A stretch of DNA of 64,000 nucleotides, taken from contig NZ_LQPC01000028.1 of the NCBI RefSeq assembly GCF_002101705.1, positions 248,001 to 312,000 on the forward strand, given 5' to 3'. Made by a program: the position numbers and the translations under genes. Each line of letters opens with the position of its first letter. The stretch's first letter is position 1. The DNA is from Mycolicibacterium iranicum. GTDB lineage: Bacteria > Actinomycetota > Actinomycetes > Mycobacteriales > Mycobacteriaceae. Under the pieces are notes generated by a model. That model made no database searches, was not told where the DNA came from, and was given only the letters and a program-made list of their open reading frames with translations. Positions 1-9,133 of this stretch are shown here, one piece after another.

Positions 1-1
1 G

Positions 2-127
2 ATCGCCCTGCATGACGAGGTGGCGCGCGCAATCAGGATGGGTGAGGCGAAGCAGGCCGAGGAGGCGATGCGAGCCATCATCGACGAGGCCGCCGCGGCG
101 GTGGTCGACGAACTACCGGCACCATGA
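2..127 (+). CDS. C-terminal end of a GntR/FadR-type regulator (partial)
   Basis: An open frame enters from the left edge and stops at TGA 125-127, giving 41 residues. The segment (LHDEVARAIRMGEAKQAEEA, then MRAIIDEAAA) looks like the last helices of the FCD ligand-binding domain of FadR-subfamily GntR regulators, where a histidine and an 'AI..GD...A...M' pattern recur. The DNA-binding part lies outside the window, so neither the regulated pathway nor the start can be seen. The assignment rests on this short tail only. Confidence 0.6.
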   Translation: MALHDEVARAIRMGEAKQAEEAMRAIIDEAAAAVVDELPAP

Positions 128-270
128 CTGGTGATCACGAAAACGAGCGAGATGGACCCCCGATTCGCTTCCCGTCAACTCGGTTGCCGCAGTAGGATTA
201 CTGCACTTCAGAGCCGAGGGCCTGGTTGCTGCGAGTTTCGCGGAGCCGACCGGATGAGGGGTATCCCGAT

Positions 271-3111
271 ATGGTCACCGCCAGGCATTCGCGACAGCAG
301 CAACACTGCACCGAGGTCGTTTCGAGGCGCCGTCACCGCCGGGGTGGGTCACGCACGGTGCAGCCCTATGGCTGGCTGGGCGCGGGCGCGGTCGGATTCG
401 GTCTCGGCGCCGCCGCGCTGGCCGGTGCGGGGTCCGCTCATGCGGACGACAGTGCGGCAGATGCTTCATCCGCGTCCTCCGCTGCGTCGACTTCCACCGT
501 GTCGACTTCCACCGCGTCGACTTCCACCGCGTCGAGGTCCTCGGATTCCTCGGATGAGGACCCCAACGAGTCCGTCGACGATGATTCGGACAGATCGGAC
601 ACCGACGACGAGAAACCGGGGACTGACGAGGCCGACGACCGACGCCACCGCGCGGACCCCGATGCCGAATCGCGTGCCTCCGCGGAACTGTCCGCCGAGC
701 CGAACACAGAGCCGACGGCGGTACTGAGCTGGCAGAGCTCACCGGGGTGGTCGACGGGCAGGGTCACCGGCCGGGTGAGTGCGAGGGACGCCGACGGCGA
801 CAAGCTCACCTACGAAGGCGCCGCCACCACCGGCGCGGTGGCCGTCACGTCGCGGGGGTCGTTCACCTACACCCCGAGTGCCACCGCCCGCCATGCCGCC
901 GCGGCCACCGACGTCACCCCCGCCCAGGTCACCGACACCTTCGACATCACGGTCAGCGACAGGCGCGGCGGCACTGTTGCGGTACCGGTGACCGTGCCGA
1001 TCCGTCCGGCCAACAGCGCGCCCACCAGGCTTCGATCCACGGTGGCAAATCCGGATCCGGTCACCGGGCAGGTGACCGGTCGGATCACCGCGACGGACCG
1101 CGACGGCGACGCCTTCACCTACACCGCGGCCGCACCGACGGCCGGAGCCGTCGCAGGCACCCTCGCTGCGGCTGATCCCGACGGCGACCGGATCACCTAC
1201 CGGGTATCCGGTCCGCCCGGCAAAGGCGCGCTGGTGATCGGCGGGGACGGGCGGTTCACCTATACGCCGACGCCAGTGGCCCGGCACGCCGCCGCGACGG
1301 GTCTGGCCGGTACGACAGCCGATACCGCCACGGTGGTGGCCGCCGACCGCTTCGGCGCCGCGACCGCGATACCGCTGACCTTCGCCATCCTGCCCGCCAA
1401 TTCGGCGCCATCGAGTCCGAGAGCCGCTGTGGGCCAGCCGCATTCGACAACCGGAGTGGTGACCGGCATGGTGACCGCCGACGATGCCGACGGTGACGTA
1501 CTGACCTACCGGGGGTCGACGACGACGGCCAAGGGCGCAGTGAGCGTGGCAGCCGCCGGAACGTTCGTCTACACCCCCACCGCGGCCGCACGCCAGAACG
1601 CGCAGGCGCCCGGCGCCACGGCGGCCGACCGTGCTGACTCGTTCGTCGTCACCGTCGACGACGGCCACGGTGGCACGGCCACCCTGCCCGTCACCGTGGC
1701 GATCGGGTCCGCACCCGTCCCGGATCCACCCCCGACGGGACCGCTTGCGGCGTTCCCCGGCGCCGAGGGGTTCGGCAGCCTGGCCACCGGTGGCCGCGGC
1801 GGCAGCGTGGTTTACGTGACCAACACCAACGCCGCCGGACCCGGCTCACTGCAGTGGGCGATCGACCAACCCGGGACGAAGTACATCCTGTTCAAGGTCA
1901 GCGGGCTGATCGACGCCCAGATCCATCTGACCAACGGTGACGTGACCATCGCGGGCCAGACCTCGCCGGGCGGCATCACCATCCGCGGCTTGGTCACCGA
2001 CGAGAGCCCCTATCAGGACCAGGCGGTTCGGGCTCCGTCCGACTTCGCCCAGAACTGGATCCTGCAGCACGTCAGGATCCGACCGGGACTGAGCGGACCC
2101 AGCGATGACGGGGTGCGCCTGCGCTACACCCGCAATGCCGTCATCGATCATGTGTCCATCGGCAACGCCACCGACGAAGCCGTCGAAATCTCCTACTCGA
2201 ACAACATCACCATCCAGAACTCGATCATCGCCGAGACCCTGGGCGGGCACTCCTTCTACGGCGGCGTGCTGATGAACTACTCCAATCCGGCCTACGGGTT
2301 CGCACTGGACAACATCGCGCTGCACCACAACGTCATCAACCGCATCGAGGGCCGCCTGCCCGAAGGCAGCCGAGAATCGCTGGCCGCGGCACACTCCACC
2401 ATGAACCTGGAGTTGTCGAACAACCTCTACTGGGATCCGCGCTTCTTCATCGCGCTGGGCGCAAACACCAACGTTGTCATCGACGCCAGCGGCAACCCCT
2501 ACCCGATCTACTGGAACCTCAACGCCGTCAACAACTACTTCCGAACCGGAGCACAGTTCCCCTACGGCATGTTCGACGACCAGATCCTGCGTGTAGCAGG
2601 CAACAGGCTCTACGTCAGCGGCAACAGGATGAGCCGCTACCCATCCCGTGCGGACTACGACCTGTTCTACTGCTGCAACGACTTCGCCTCAGCCGGTACC
2701 CCCGATGACTCGACGCACCGCGCCCAGAAGCTCACCGCGCGGCATCCATTCCCCACCATCACCTACACCCCGACAGAGATGCTGCGGGCGGTCCTGCGCG
2801 ACCGCGCCGGTGCTCGGCCGCGTGACCCCATGGACAACCGACTGCTCCAGTCCGTAGCCGATGACACCCTTTCGCCGGCCGACCCTGCCACCAACCCGGC
2901 CGGTGACGCCCACCTGCCGGCCTACGCCGGCGGCGCTCCGCCGGCTCCCGCGGACACCGACGGCGACGGCATGCCGGACTCTTGGGAGATCAGCAAGGGA
3001 TTGAATCCCTTGTCGGCCAACCACAACGCCGCCACGCTGTCGACGATGGGCTACACCGACCTCGAGGTCTACCTCCATGAACTGTCCGCGCGCCTCGTCG
3101 TTCCGGCTTAG
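271..3111 (+). CDS. Secreted pectate lyase-like protein with tandem Ig/cadherin-like repeats
   Basis: A 946-residue exported protein. A long basic n-region and hydrophobic core (residues 31-58, ending SAHA) form a mycobacterial signal peptide. Residues 60-135 are a Ser/Thr then Asp/Glu-rich linker. Three repeats follow (about 140-490), each with a D.DGD.LTY motif and a (F/V).YTPT/S..ARHAAA segment, typical of cell-surface Ig/VCBS-type repeats. From about residue 491 (AAFPGAEGFGS) to 860 is a right-handed beta-helix domain of pectate lyase family PL1 type. DTDGDGMPDSWE near residue 895 is a calcium-binding type 3-like motif. ATG 271 was chosen because GATGAGGGG lies about 10 bases upstream; TTG 226 in frame is an alternative. 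Pectin or another uronan as substrate is inferred. Confidence 0.85.
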   Translation: MVTARHSRQQQHCTEVVSRRRHRRGGSRTVQPYGWLGAGAVGFGLGAAALAGAGSAHADDSAADASSASSAASTSTVSTSTASTSTASRSSDSSDEDPNESVDDDSDRSDTDDEKPGTDEADDRRHRADPDAESRASAELSAEPNTEPTAVLSWQSSPGWSTGRVTGRVSARDADGDKLTYEGAATTGAVAVTSRGSFTYTPSATARHAAAATDVTPAQVTDTFDITVSDRRGGTVAVPVTVPIRPANSAPTRLRSTVANPDPVTGQVTGRITATDRDGDAFTYTAAAPTAGAVAGTLAAADPDGDRITYRVSGPPGKGALVIGGDGRFTYTPTPVARHAAATGLAGTTADTATVVAADRFGAATAIPLTFAILPANSAPSSPRAAVGQPHSTTGVVTGMVTADDADGDVLTYRGSTTTAKGAVSVAAAGTFVYTPTAAARQNAQAPGATAADRADSFVVTVDDGHGGTATLPVTVAIGSAPVPDPPPTGPLAAFPGAEGFGSLATGGRGGSVVYVTNTNAAGPGSLQWAIDQPGTKYILFKVSGLIDAQIHLTNGDVTIAGQTSPGGITIRGLVTDESPYQDQAVRAPSDFAQNWILQHVRIRPGLSGPSDDGVRLRYTRNAVIDHVSIGNATDEAVEISYSNNITIQNSIIAETLGGHSFYGGVLMNYSNPAYGFALDNIALHHNVINRIEGRLPEGSRESLAAAHSTMNLELSNNLYWDPRFFIALGANTNVVIDASGNPYPIYWNLNAVNNYFRTGAQFPYGMFDDQILRVAGNRLYVSGNRMSRYPSRADYDLFYCCNDFASAGTPDDSTHRAQKLTARHPFPTITYTPTEMLRAVLRDRAGARPRDPMDNRLLQSVADDTLSPADPATNPAGDAHLPAYAGGAPPAPADTDGDGMPDSWEISKGLNPLSANHNAATLSTMGYTDLEVYLHELSARLVVPA
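486..535 (+). repeat. 15-bp tandem repeat in the Ser/Thr linker
   Basis: Three copies of GTCGACTTCCACCGY (486-500, 501-515, 516-530) plus a 5-base partial copy encode the pentapeptides STSTV, STSTA, STSTA. The unit is a multiple of three, so copy-number change would lengthen or shorten the surface linker of the pectate lyase-like protein without a frameshift. Confidence 0.9.
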
Positions 3112-4529
3112 CTGCCGTACAGATGAAGGGCCCGTGCGGTTTCAGTGGCGACCTGCCCGCTCAGCGTGGTGATCGGCGGCCCTCCGCGTTGATGTATGAC
3201 ATTCGCGAGCACGACGACGTAGGTATCCGACCCCGGATCCATCCATAGCGTGACGCCGGTGAACCCGGTGTGGCCGAAGCTCCCGACCGGGAAGATGGCC
3301 CCGCGCGGTCCCGAGTGGGCGGTGTCGATGTCCCAGCCGAAGCCGCGCAGATCCTGCCCCGGTGTCGGCGTGTCGTGTCCCGGTTGCTGTGGGGTCGTCA
3401 TCATCTGTACGCCCGCGCGTGTCAGCGGAAAAGCGCTGGGGCGGTTCGCGAGACGATCGAGCAGAGCTTGGGCGAAGAGGCCGACGTCGTGCACGGTCGT
3501 GAACACCCCGGCGCTGCCGGCCACCCCGCCCATGCGGCGTGCCGTCGGGTCGTGCACGGTGCCGCGGAGCGGATAACCGAAGTCGGGGTTGATGCCCGGA
3601 GTGTCTTCGTCGAGAGCCGTGGGTGCGATGCGGCCCAGCAGCTCGGTACTCCACGTGCCCTCCGGGCAGCGGTTCACCGCCGGGCCATCGGGATCCGGGG
3701 CTATCGCGGTACCCCGGATCCGATGCGGGCCACAGGCTTTGGCGGCAGGCAGGTAGCGAGTGTCGGACATCCCGAGTGGCCCAAAGATGTTCTGTTGCAC
3801 ATAAACGTCTTCGGGCACGCCGGTGATCTTCTCCAGCAGTGCGCCGAGGAGGATGAAGTTGATGTCGGAGTAGTGGAATCGCTGTCCGGGATCGAAGACC
3901 ACCCACGCGCCGAGCGCCCGTCGAATGCCCTCTGCCTTGTCGGCCTTGACCAACCCCCACGGACCGTCGAGGCTGAGATCGCCTGCAATGCCTGAGGTAT
4001 GGGTGAGCAACATGCGTATGGTCACCTGCGCACGGCGCGGATCGCCCGCCGTATTGAAGCCGGGCAGGTACGTGTGTAGCGGTTCGTCGATCAGCACCCG
4101 GCCCTGCTCGTGGAGCTGCATGACCGCGGTCGCGGTGGCGAGGCTCTTCGTCAATGAAGCGAGATCGAAGATGGTGTCCTCGGTCATCGGCTCCGCGGGT
4201 GACGGTGCACCGTCGAGCCCCGGTTCGCCGGCGAGCTTGCGCGTGCCAAAGGCCTGGCGGAAAACGATCGTGCCGGCGTGCCCGACCTGGACCACGGCCC
4301 CCGGTAGCCGGTGCGCAGCGATCGCTTCTTCGACGAGGCGCGAGACGGGGGAGAAGTCGCCGATCGGCGTCACGTCGGGGACGGTGCGCACCGGCGAGGT
4401 CGTCGTCGGAGCGATGGCGATGGGCGTAGCGGCCGGTGGTGGCGCAGAATCACCGCACGCGGTCGTGAGAGCACACAGGACGATCCCGACGGCCGGTAGC
4501 CGGGCGAGGCGCGTGCGTGACACCGTCAC
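3108..4529 (-). CDS. Beta-lactamase-family serine hydrolase, probably exported lipoprotein
   Basis: A 473-residue class C beta-lactamase/PBP-type (family S12) serine hydrolase. The active-site S-x-x-K is SLTK (Ser about 125), the Tyr motif is YSD (HYSDINFILLG) and the third box is HTG (FGHTGFTG). An N-terminal hydrophobic stretch ends in TTAC, a lipobox-like site, though Thr at -3 is not ideal. Substrates in this family range from esters to D-amino-acid peptides, so the exact reaction cannot be read. GTG 4529 was chosen because a TAGCGT hexamer lies 7 bases upstream, consistent with a leaderless message; longer in-frame starts would run into the divergent gene. The stop overlaps the convergent pectate lyase-like stop by 4 bases. 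Confidence 0.85.
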   Translation of the reverse strand: MTVSRTRLARLPAVGIVLCALTTACGDSAPPPAATPIAIAPTTTSPVRTVPDVTPIGDFSPVSRLVEEAIAAHRLPGAVVQVGHAGTIVFRQAFGTRKLAGEPGLDGAPSPAEPMTEDTIFDLASLTKSLATATAVMQLHEQGRVLIDEPLHTYLPGFNTAGDPRRAQVTIRMLLTHTSGIAGDLSLDGPWGLVKADKAEGIRRALGAWVVFDPGQRFHYSDINFILLGALLEKITGVPEDVYVQQNIFGPLGMSDTRYLPAAKACGPHRIRGTAIAPDPDGPAVNRCPEGTWSTELLGRIAPTALDEDTPGINPDFGYPLRGTVHDPTARRMGGVAGSAGVFTTVHDVGLFAQALLDRLANRPSAFPLTRAGVQMMTTPQQPGHDTPTPGQDLRGFGWDIDTAHSGPRGAIFPVGSFGHTGFTGVTLWMDPGSDTYVVVLANVIHQRGGPPITTLSGQVATETARALHLYGS

Positions 4530-4536
4530 CTGCTCG

Positions 4537-4546
4537 ACGCTACCGT
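4537..4546. promoter_or_regulatory. Overlapping divergent -10 elements for two leaderless genes
   Basis: Ten bases hold two -10 hexamers facing apart: TACCGT (4541-4546, plus) is 6 bases before ATG 4553, and TAGCGT (complement of 4537-4542) is 7 bases before GTG 4529 on the minus strand. Their overlap implies that polymerase cannot occupy both at once. Confidence 0.55.
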
Positions 4547-4552
4547 TGACCG

Positions 4553-4774
4553 ATGAGCAAGTTCGCAACGTTGGGAGCTCTGGCCGGGGCGCTGTCCGTC
4601 GTGGCGATCGGATCCGCCGGCCCGGCTCAGGCGGACGACAATGGCTGGGGATTCGGCGGTCCAAGAGTCAACTACAGCTACGACTTCTACTATCCCCGCA
4701 ACGACAACCCCTGGCTGAACCAAATGGTCCCGTCAGTGAAGGTGCCGAAGGTCGACACGTCTGTGCGCAACTGA
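4553..4774 (+). CDS. Small secreted protein, paralogue of the one at 9270
   Basis: A 73-residue precursor. Residues 1-27 form a signal peptide ending GPAQA before DDNGWGFGG. The mature part is about 46 residues, rich in Gly, Asn, Tyr and Pro, with no cysteines. It ends NPWLNQ-MVPS-VKVPKVDTSVRN, a tail almost identical to that of the small protein at 9270-9506. The start is supported by a TACCGT hexamer exactly 6 bases upstream. It lies tail to tail with the gyrA-like gene (10-bp gap). I do not recognise a characterised family; the conserved tail is what is likely functional. Confidence 0.8.
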   Translation: MSKFATLGALAGALSVVAIGSAGPAQADDNGWGFGGPRVNYSYDFYYPRNDNPWLNQMVPSVKVPKVDTSVRN

Positions 4775-4784
4775 TCGACCGGTA

Positions 4785-6929
4785 CTACTGCGCTGCTGTC
4801 ACGTCCGAACCCGATCCCTTGATCGACGCTTTCGCGCGCTTTTCGGCACGCACAACCCTCTTGCCGCGCACGAATCCCGTCGCCGAGATGGTCGCCGACA
4901 CCAGTGCGTTCTCGCCGTTGACGAACGGGTGGAAGCCGACCCCCGCGCCGCCGCGGCCCTTCACCGGAATGTCGGCGACCTCGGTGACCTTCCAGCCCTT
5001 CTCGGAGATGGACAGGATGGCCTCGCCGTTCTGGCACGAAACCGGGAGTGCGGCGATGACAGAGTCCTCTGGATCGCCGGAAGCGAGCTTCACCCCCGCC
5101 ACACCATTTCCCGCCGCGCCCTGCGGATTCACCGCCGCCGGATCGATCCGCAGAACCTTGCCGCGCCGTGTCACCAACGCCAGGTGATAGCCGTCGGGCA
5201 GTACCCCTGAGCGCAGCAGCCCCGTGATGTCGGGCGCCACCGGGATGTCGCGGATCTTGTAGGGCAGTCCGCCACCGGCGGTGAACTTGATCCGCCCATC
5301 GGTCCAGACCGCCCAGCCGAGCCCCGCGGTGAGCAGGTCGCCGTGACTGTCGGAGAACACGCCGCGATCGTCGAGACGCCATGCGGCGTTGACCTTCCGC
5401 TCACGGGGACCGTCCTCGTCGGAGCCTGAAGTCACGGGTGTGGCGTCGAAGTCCAGCACGGTCCGGCGGTCGAACTCGGGACCCTTGAACAGTTTCGCGG
5501 TCTCCACCAACTCCGAGTCGATGACCTTGCGACGGGCGTCGGGGTTGGATACCAGCTCGGTCAGCTCGGCGAACTCGGCGTCGAGCTTGTCGGCCTCGGC
5601 CTGAAGCTCGATCACGTCGAGCTTGGTCAACCGGCGAAGTTGCAGCGCCAGAACGTAATTCGCCTGCTCCTCGTCGATCGAGAACCGCTCCTGCAGCCCG
5701 CGGCGAGCATCGTCGACGGTGTCGGAACCGCGGATTACCGCGACGGCGGCGTCGATGTCGAGGTGGATCTTCATCAGGCCGGCCACCAGGTGGCGGCGCG
5801 CGGTCACCTTCTCCAGCCGATACTCGCTGCGCCGCAGCACCACTGAATCACGCAGATGCAGGAACGCCGAGATCAACTCACGCACCGACCACCAGCGGGG
5901 CACCCGGTCCTCGTCGAGCGCGACAAGACTCGCGGCGAACGTCGACTCCAGCGGTGTCAGCGCCAGAAGTTGGTCGCGGATCTGCTCGGCGCTGTGGCCG
6001 CGTTTGGCGGTGACCACGATCCGCAGCCCGTTGCGGCGGTCGGTCAGATCGGACATGTCCGCGACACCGGACATCTCACCGGACTCGACGAGGGCCCGGA
6101 TCCTGTCCTGCACGGTGTTGCTGGCGACACCCGGGGGCAGCTCGGTGATGATGCAGTTCTTCCCGTCCACAGAGATCGTTCCGCGAACGGTGAATGCGCC
6201 TCGGCCGGTGGTGATGTAGTCCCTCAGGCCGGCGGTGCCCACCACGGTGGCCCCACATCCCCAGTCCGGCCCGGGGATCAGCTTGACCAGTCTGTCGTCG
6301 GTCATGTTGGGCGTCTTCAGCAGCGCCCGACACGCGGCCATGATTTCCCGCGGATTGTGCGCGGGGACCTTGGTGGCCCAACCCTCGGCGATACCCACGG
6401 CCCCGTTACACAGGAGCACGGGCCACTGGGCTGGCAGCATCGTCGGCTCGGTCCACTCGCCGTCGAATGTCTGCACCATCGGCACCGCGTGGTCGTTGAG
6501 CTCGGCGGTGAGAGCCGCGCCCGGCGCCGACAACCGCATCTCCGTGTAGCGGTCCGCGGCGGGGATATCACCCTGGATCCGCGGGAAAGCGCCTTGTCCG
6601 TCAATGACTTTCACACGCTGGAACTCGGCAGCCATCAGCGCCGCGGCCCCGTACATCGACGCGCCGCCGTGCGGGTGCAGGTTGCCGGTGACCGCCGAGC
6701 AGATCTTGGACGACTTCTGCGGCTTGTTTCCGGGCTGGAGCCCCGACTCGTGCATCTGGTACAGCAGCCGCCGCTGGCCCGGTTTCAGTCCGTCGAATGC
6801 GGACGGGATGGCGCGGTCGCTGACGCTGTAGAGCGCGAACGTCAGTTGGTAGTGGTTCCAGTAGTCATCGGCGCTCTGGTCGAGAACCAGATCGGGGTTC
6901 TGCTGTGGAAGGTCGAGTGTGGCGGTCAC
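4785..6929 (-). CDS. GyrA-like subunit of an atypical type II topoisomerase (TopoN type)
   Basis: A 714-residue homologue of GyrA/ParC, the DNA breakage-reunion subunit. The catalytic tyrosine is Y128 in RYTEMRL, and LHPHGGASMYG (about 85-95) matches the GyrA HPHGDASIY segment. The C-terminal third carries degenerate pinwheel blades (LVTRRGKVLRID) without a clear GyrA box; VKGRGGAG near the end is the nearest match. It is shorter than mycobacterial GyrA (about 840 residues). Mycobacterial gyrA normally sits next to recF/dnaN, so this is a second enzyme. M. smegmatis has such a pair, described as a non-gyrase topoisomerase. GTG start with AGGGAA upstream; only 9 bases from the gyrB-like stop, so cotranscribed. 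Confidence 0.88.
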   Translation of the reverse strand: MTATLDLPQQNPDLVLDQSADDYWNHYQLTFALYSVSDRAIPSAFDGLKPGQRRLLYQMHESGLQPGNKPQKSSKICSAVTGNLHPHGGASMYGAAALMAAEFQRVKVIDGQGAFPRIQGDIPAADRYTEMRLSAPGAALTAELNDHAVPMVQTFDGEWTEPTMLPAQWPVLLCNGAVGIAEGWATKVPAHNPREIMAACRALLKTPNMTDDRLVKLIPGPDWGCGATVVGTAGLRDYITTGRGAFTVRGTISVDGKNCIITELPPGVASNTVQDRIRALVESGEMSGVADMSDLTDRRNGLRIVVTAKRGHSAEQIRDQLLALTPLESTFAASLVALDEDRVPRWWSVRELISAFLHLRDSVVLRRSEYRLEKVTARRHLVAGLMKIHLDIDAAVAVIRGSDTVDDARRGLQERFSIDEEQANYVLALQLRRLTKLDVIELQAEADKLDAEFAELTELVSNPDARRKVIDSELVETAKLFKGPEFDRRTVLDFDATPVTSGSDEDGPRERKVNAAWRLDDRGVFSDSHGDLLTAGLGWAVWTDGRIKFTAGGGLPYKIRDIPVAPDITGLLRSGVLPDGYHLALVTRRGKVLRIDPAAVNPQGAAGNGVAGVKLASGDPEDSVIAALPVSCQNGEAILSISEKGWKVTEVADIPVKGRGGAGVGFHPFVNGENALVSATISATGFVRGKRVVRAEKRAKASIKGSGSDVTAAQ

Positions 6930-6938
6930 GGTATTTCC

Positions 6939-8972
6939 CTAGGTGAGGTCCAGCGCGGAGGTGTCGACACGGGAGGCGATATCGGCCATCCACGCGCGCC
7001 GGCCCTCCGGTGGCCCGCCGAACAGTGTGTGGTGCAGCTTCTTCTCGTCTTCGTCGGGGTGCACTCGAATTACGGTGCGCCGCTGCGGATCCAGCACGGT
7101 GTTCCAAAAGTCGTCGGCGTCCATCTCGCCGAGACCCTTGTTGCGCTGCACCTCGACCTTGCGTTTCGACCTGGCCTTCAGCTCGGCCACGGCAGTGTCA
7201 CGTTCGGATTCGTCCTGGCAGTAGATGCGCTCGGTACCGTCCTTGACGACGAACAACGGCGGCAGCGTCACGTACACCATGCCTGCCTCCACCAGTGGTC
7301 GGTAGAAGTCCAGGAACATGGAGATCAAACTCGAGTTGATGTTGCCACCGTCGGGGTCGGCGTCGGAGGCGAACAGGATCCGGTCGTAGCGGCACAGTTC
7401 GGGATCGCAGTTGTCCCGCACGCCGCAGCCGAGGATGCGTTCGATCGAGTCGAACTCGTCCTTGACGCGCGCCTTGCTGATGGTGAACCCATACACGTTG
7501 GGCGGCTTGCCTTTCAGCGGGAAGGCGGCCTGGAAGGTGGCATCTCGCGCTGCCTTGATGGTGCCCAGCGCCGAATCACCCTCGCACAGAAAGAGTTCAG
7601 CGCCCGACCCACGACCTGTCTCCCGGCTGGGCAGCAGTTTCGGCGGCAGTGACAGATTTGTGCCCAGACCCTTGGCCCTCGACGCCGCACGGGATCGTGC
7701 CTTCGCGCCCTCGGCGCTGCGCCGTGCCCGCGCCGACTCCAGTGCGAGTTTGGCCCACAGCGACACGGCTTCGCCGTTGGCCGGGTTGGCCGCCCATATG
7801 GTGACGCTGCGGGCGACGTCCGGGGCCATCGCGACATTGAGTGATCGCGAGGAGACCGCGGTCTTGGCCTGCGAATCCCACGAGACGTCGGGGGCGCGGG
7901 TGTCGACCGCGAGGGCGGTGACCGCGGCGAAGTCCTGTGGCTCGGGGCCGTCCTCTCCCTTGGCCAGCCCGAGGTCCCGGATGCGGGACGCGCGGTCGGC
8001 CAGCGCCTCGGAGAACCCCTTCACGGCCGCCGTCAGGTGGGACCCGCCGCCCGGAGTCCGGACGGTGTTGCAGAACGCGGCCACGGTGGCCGGTTCGGCC
8101 GGGCCTGCGGTCAATGACCAGCGGAACGGGGTCGGACCACGGCCGGTGGTGTACTCACCGCGCCCCTCGACCACGGCCCGCACGCTGGGAACAGGGGTGT
8201 CGCCCGCCGCGCACATCAAGTCCAGCAGGGTTTCCGTGCCCCACGGACCATCGAACGGCTCGACCAGCTCCGGGCGGATGTCCTCGCCCGGCCAGCCCTC
8301 GTCGACGACCATAAGATGGACCCCCGGCGACATCCGCGCCGCGGCGTGCGCACGGAGCAGGACCTCGTTGATGTCCACGCTGGAGTCGGGAACCACCACC
8401 GGGTCGAACAGGATTCGTACCGTCGTGCCGTGCGCGTCGGGCTTACGGTTGCCGACTCCCCGCAGTTTCTGTGAGTCATTGCGCGTGAACGGCGCCTGTG
8501 GGTCGAATTCTTTGCCTTCGAACACACCGGGGTAGCCGCCGCCGAAACTCTGCACATACGTCTTGCCGGCGCGGCGCACCGTCACATCGGTTCGTGCGGA
8601 AATGAAAACCGCTGCGGCGGCGCCGATCCCGTTCAGACCGGCGCCCGTGCTGGCGGCATCGGAATGCGCCGAGAACTTCCCGCCCGCGCGGGCGGTGCCC
8701 AGCGTCTTGACGATGCCGTTCTTCCCGGTGGAGGGGTCGGAATCGACGGGGAGACCTCGGCCGTCGTCGGCGACGCTGACCGATCCGTCGGCATGCAGCG
8801 TGATCGTGACGCGAGACCCGCCATGGCCGGGGTCGGCGACCTCTTCGATCGCATTGTCGACGATCTCGCGCAGCGCTGTGTTGAGGACGTCGAGCCCCAG
8901 GTTGACCGCCGGCCGCAGGCGTGTGTGCTGGACATCGTCGAGCTCGGTGATGTCGGCGGCGGTGTAGCTCAC
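6939..8972 (-). CDS. GyrB-like ATPase subunit of an atypical type II topoisomerase
   Basis: A 677-residue homologue of GyrB/ParE. The GHKL ATPase motifs are REIVDNAIEE and DDGRGLPV near the N-terminus and TGAGLNGIGAAA for the lid. The TOPRIM domain has LCEGDSA (Glu about 464) and SDADPDGGNI (about 537) for metal binding. The normally conserved QRYKGLGEM box reads QRNKGLGEM. The start GTG 8972 has AAAGGA 7 bases upstream. It is the first gene of a two-gene operon with the gyrA-like partner, and divergent from the small secreted gene at 9270. The partners presumably form an A2B2 ATP-dependent DNA strand-passing enzyme acting on chromosomal supercoils or links. Confidence 0.88.
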   Translation of the reverse strand: MSYTAADITELDDVQHTRLRPAVNLGLDVLNTALREIVDNAIEEVADPGHGGSRVTITLHADGSVSVADDGRGLPVDSDPSTGKNGIVKTLGTARAGGKFSAHSDAASTGAGLNGIGAAAAVFISARTDVTVRRAGKTYVQSFGGGYPGVFEGKEFDPQAPFTRNDSQKLRGVGNRKPDAHGTTVRILFDPVVVPDSSVDINEVLLRAHAAARMSPGVHLMVVDEGWPGEDIRPELVEPFDGPWGTETLLDLMCAAGDTPVPSVRAVVEGRGEYTTGRGPTPFRWSLTAGPAEPATVAAFCNTVRTPGGGSHLTAAVKGFSEALADRASRIRDLGLAKGEDGPEPQDFAAVTALAVDTRAPDVSWDSQAKTAVSSRSLNVAMAPDVARSVTIWAANPANGEAVSLWAKLALESARARRSAEGAKARSRAASRAKGLGTNLSLPPKLLPSRETGRGSGAELFLCEGDSALGTIKAARDATFQAAFPLKGKPPNVYGFTISKARVKDEFDSIERILGCGVRDNCDPELCRYDRILFASDADPDGGNINSSLISMFLDFYRPLVEAGMVYVTLPPLFVVKDGTERIYCQDESERDTAVAELKARSKRKVEVQRNKGLGEMDADDFWNTVLDPQRRTVIRVHPDEDEKKLHHTLFGGPPEGRRAWMADIASRVDTSALDLT

Positions 8973-9133
8973 TACTAATCCTTTACCTCGACGCAGGGAT
9001 AGGGGGCGGGGAAATCGTAGTCGCTCGAGCCGACACCGTCGTGGAGGCGAAGTTTGTGATCGTCAGCTCGTTTTCGGTCGCAACCTCTGACGTACGTTCC
9101 CGGCGGCAACGGACCACCCGCTCAGGCACCGCC

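Noticed and set aside
5856..7652. A 598-residue open frame on the plus strand
   Set aside because: Antisense to the gyrA/gyrB-like genes and without any recognisable fold; explained by codon bias of the real genes.
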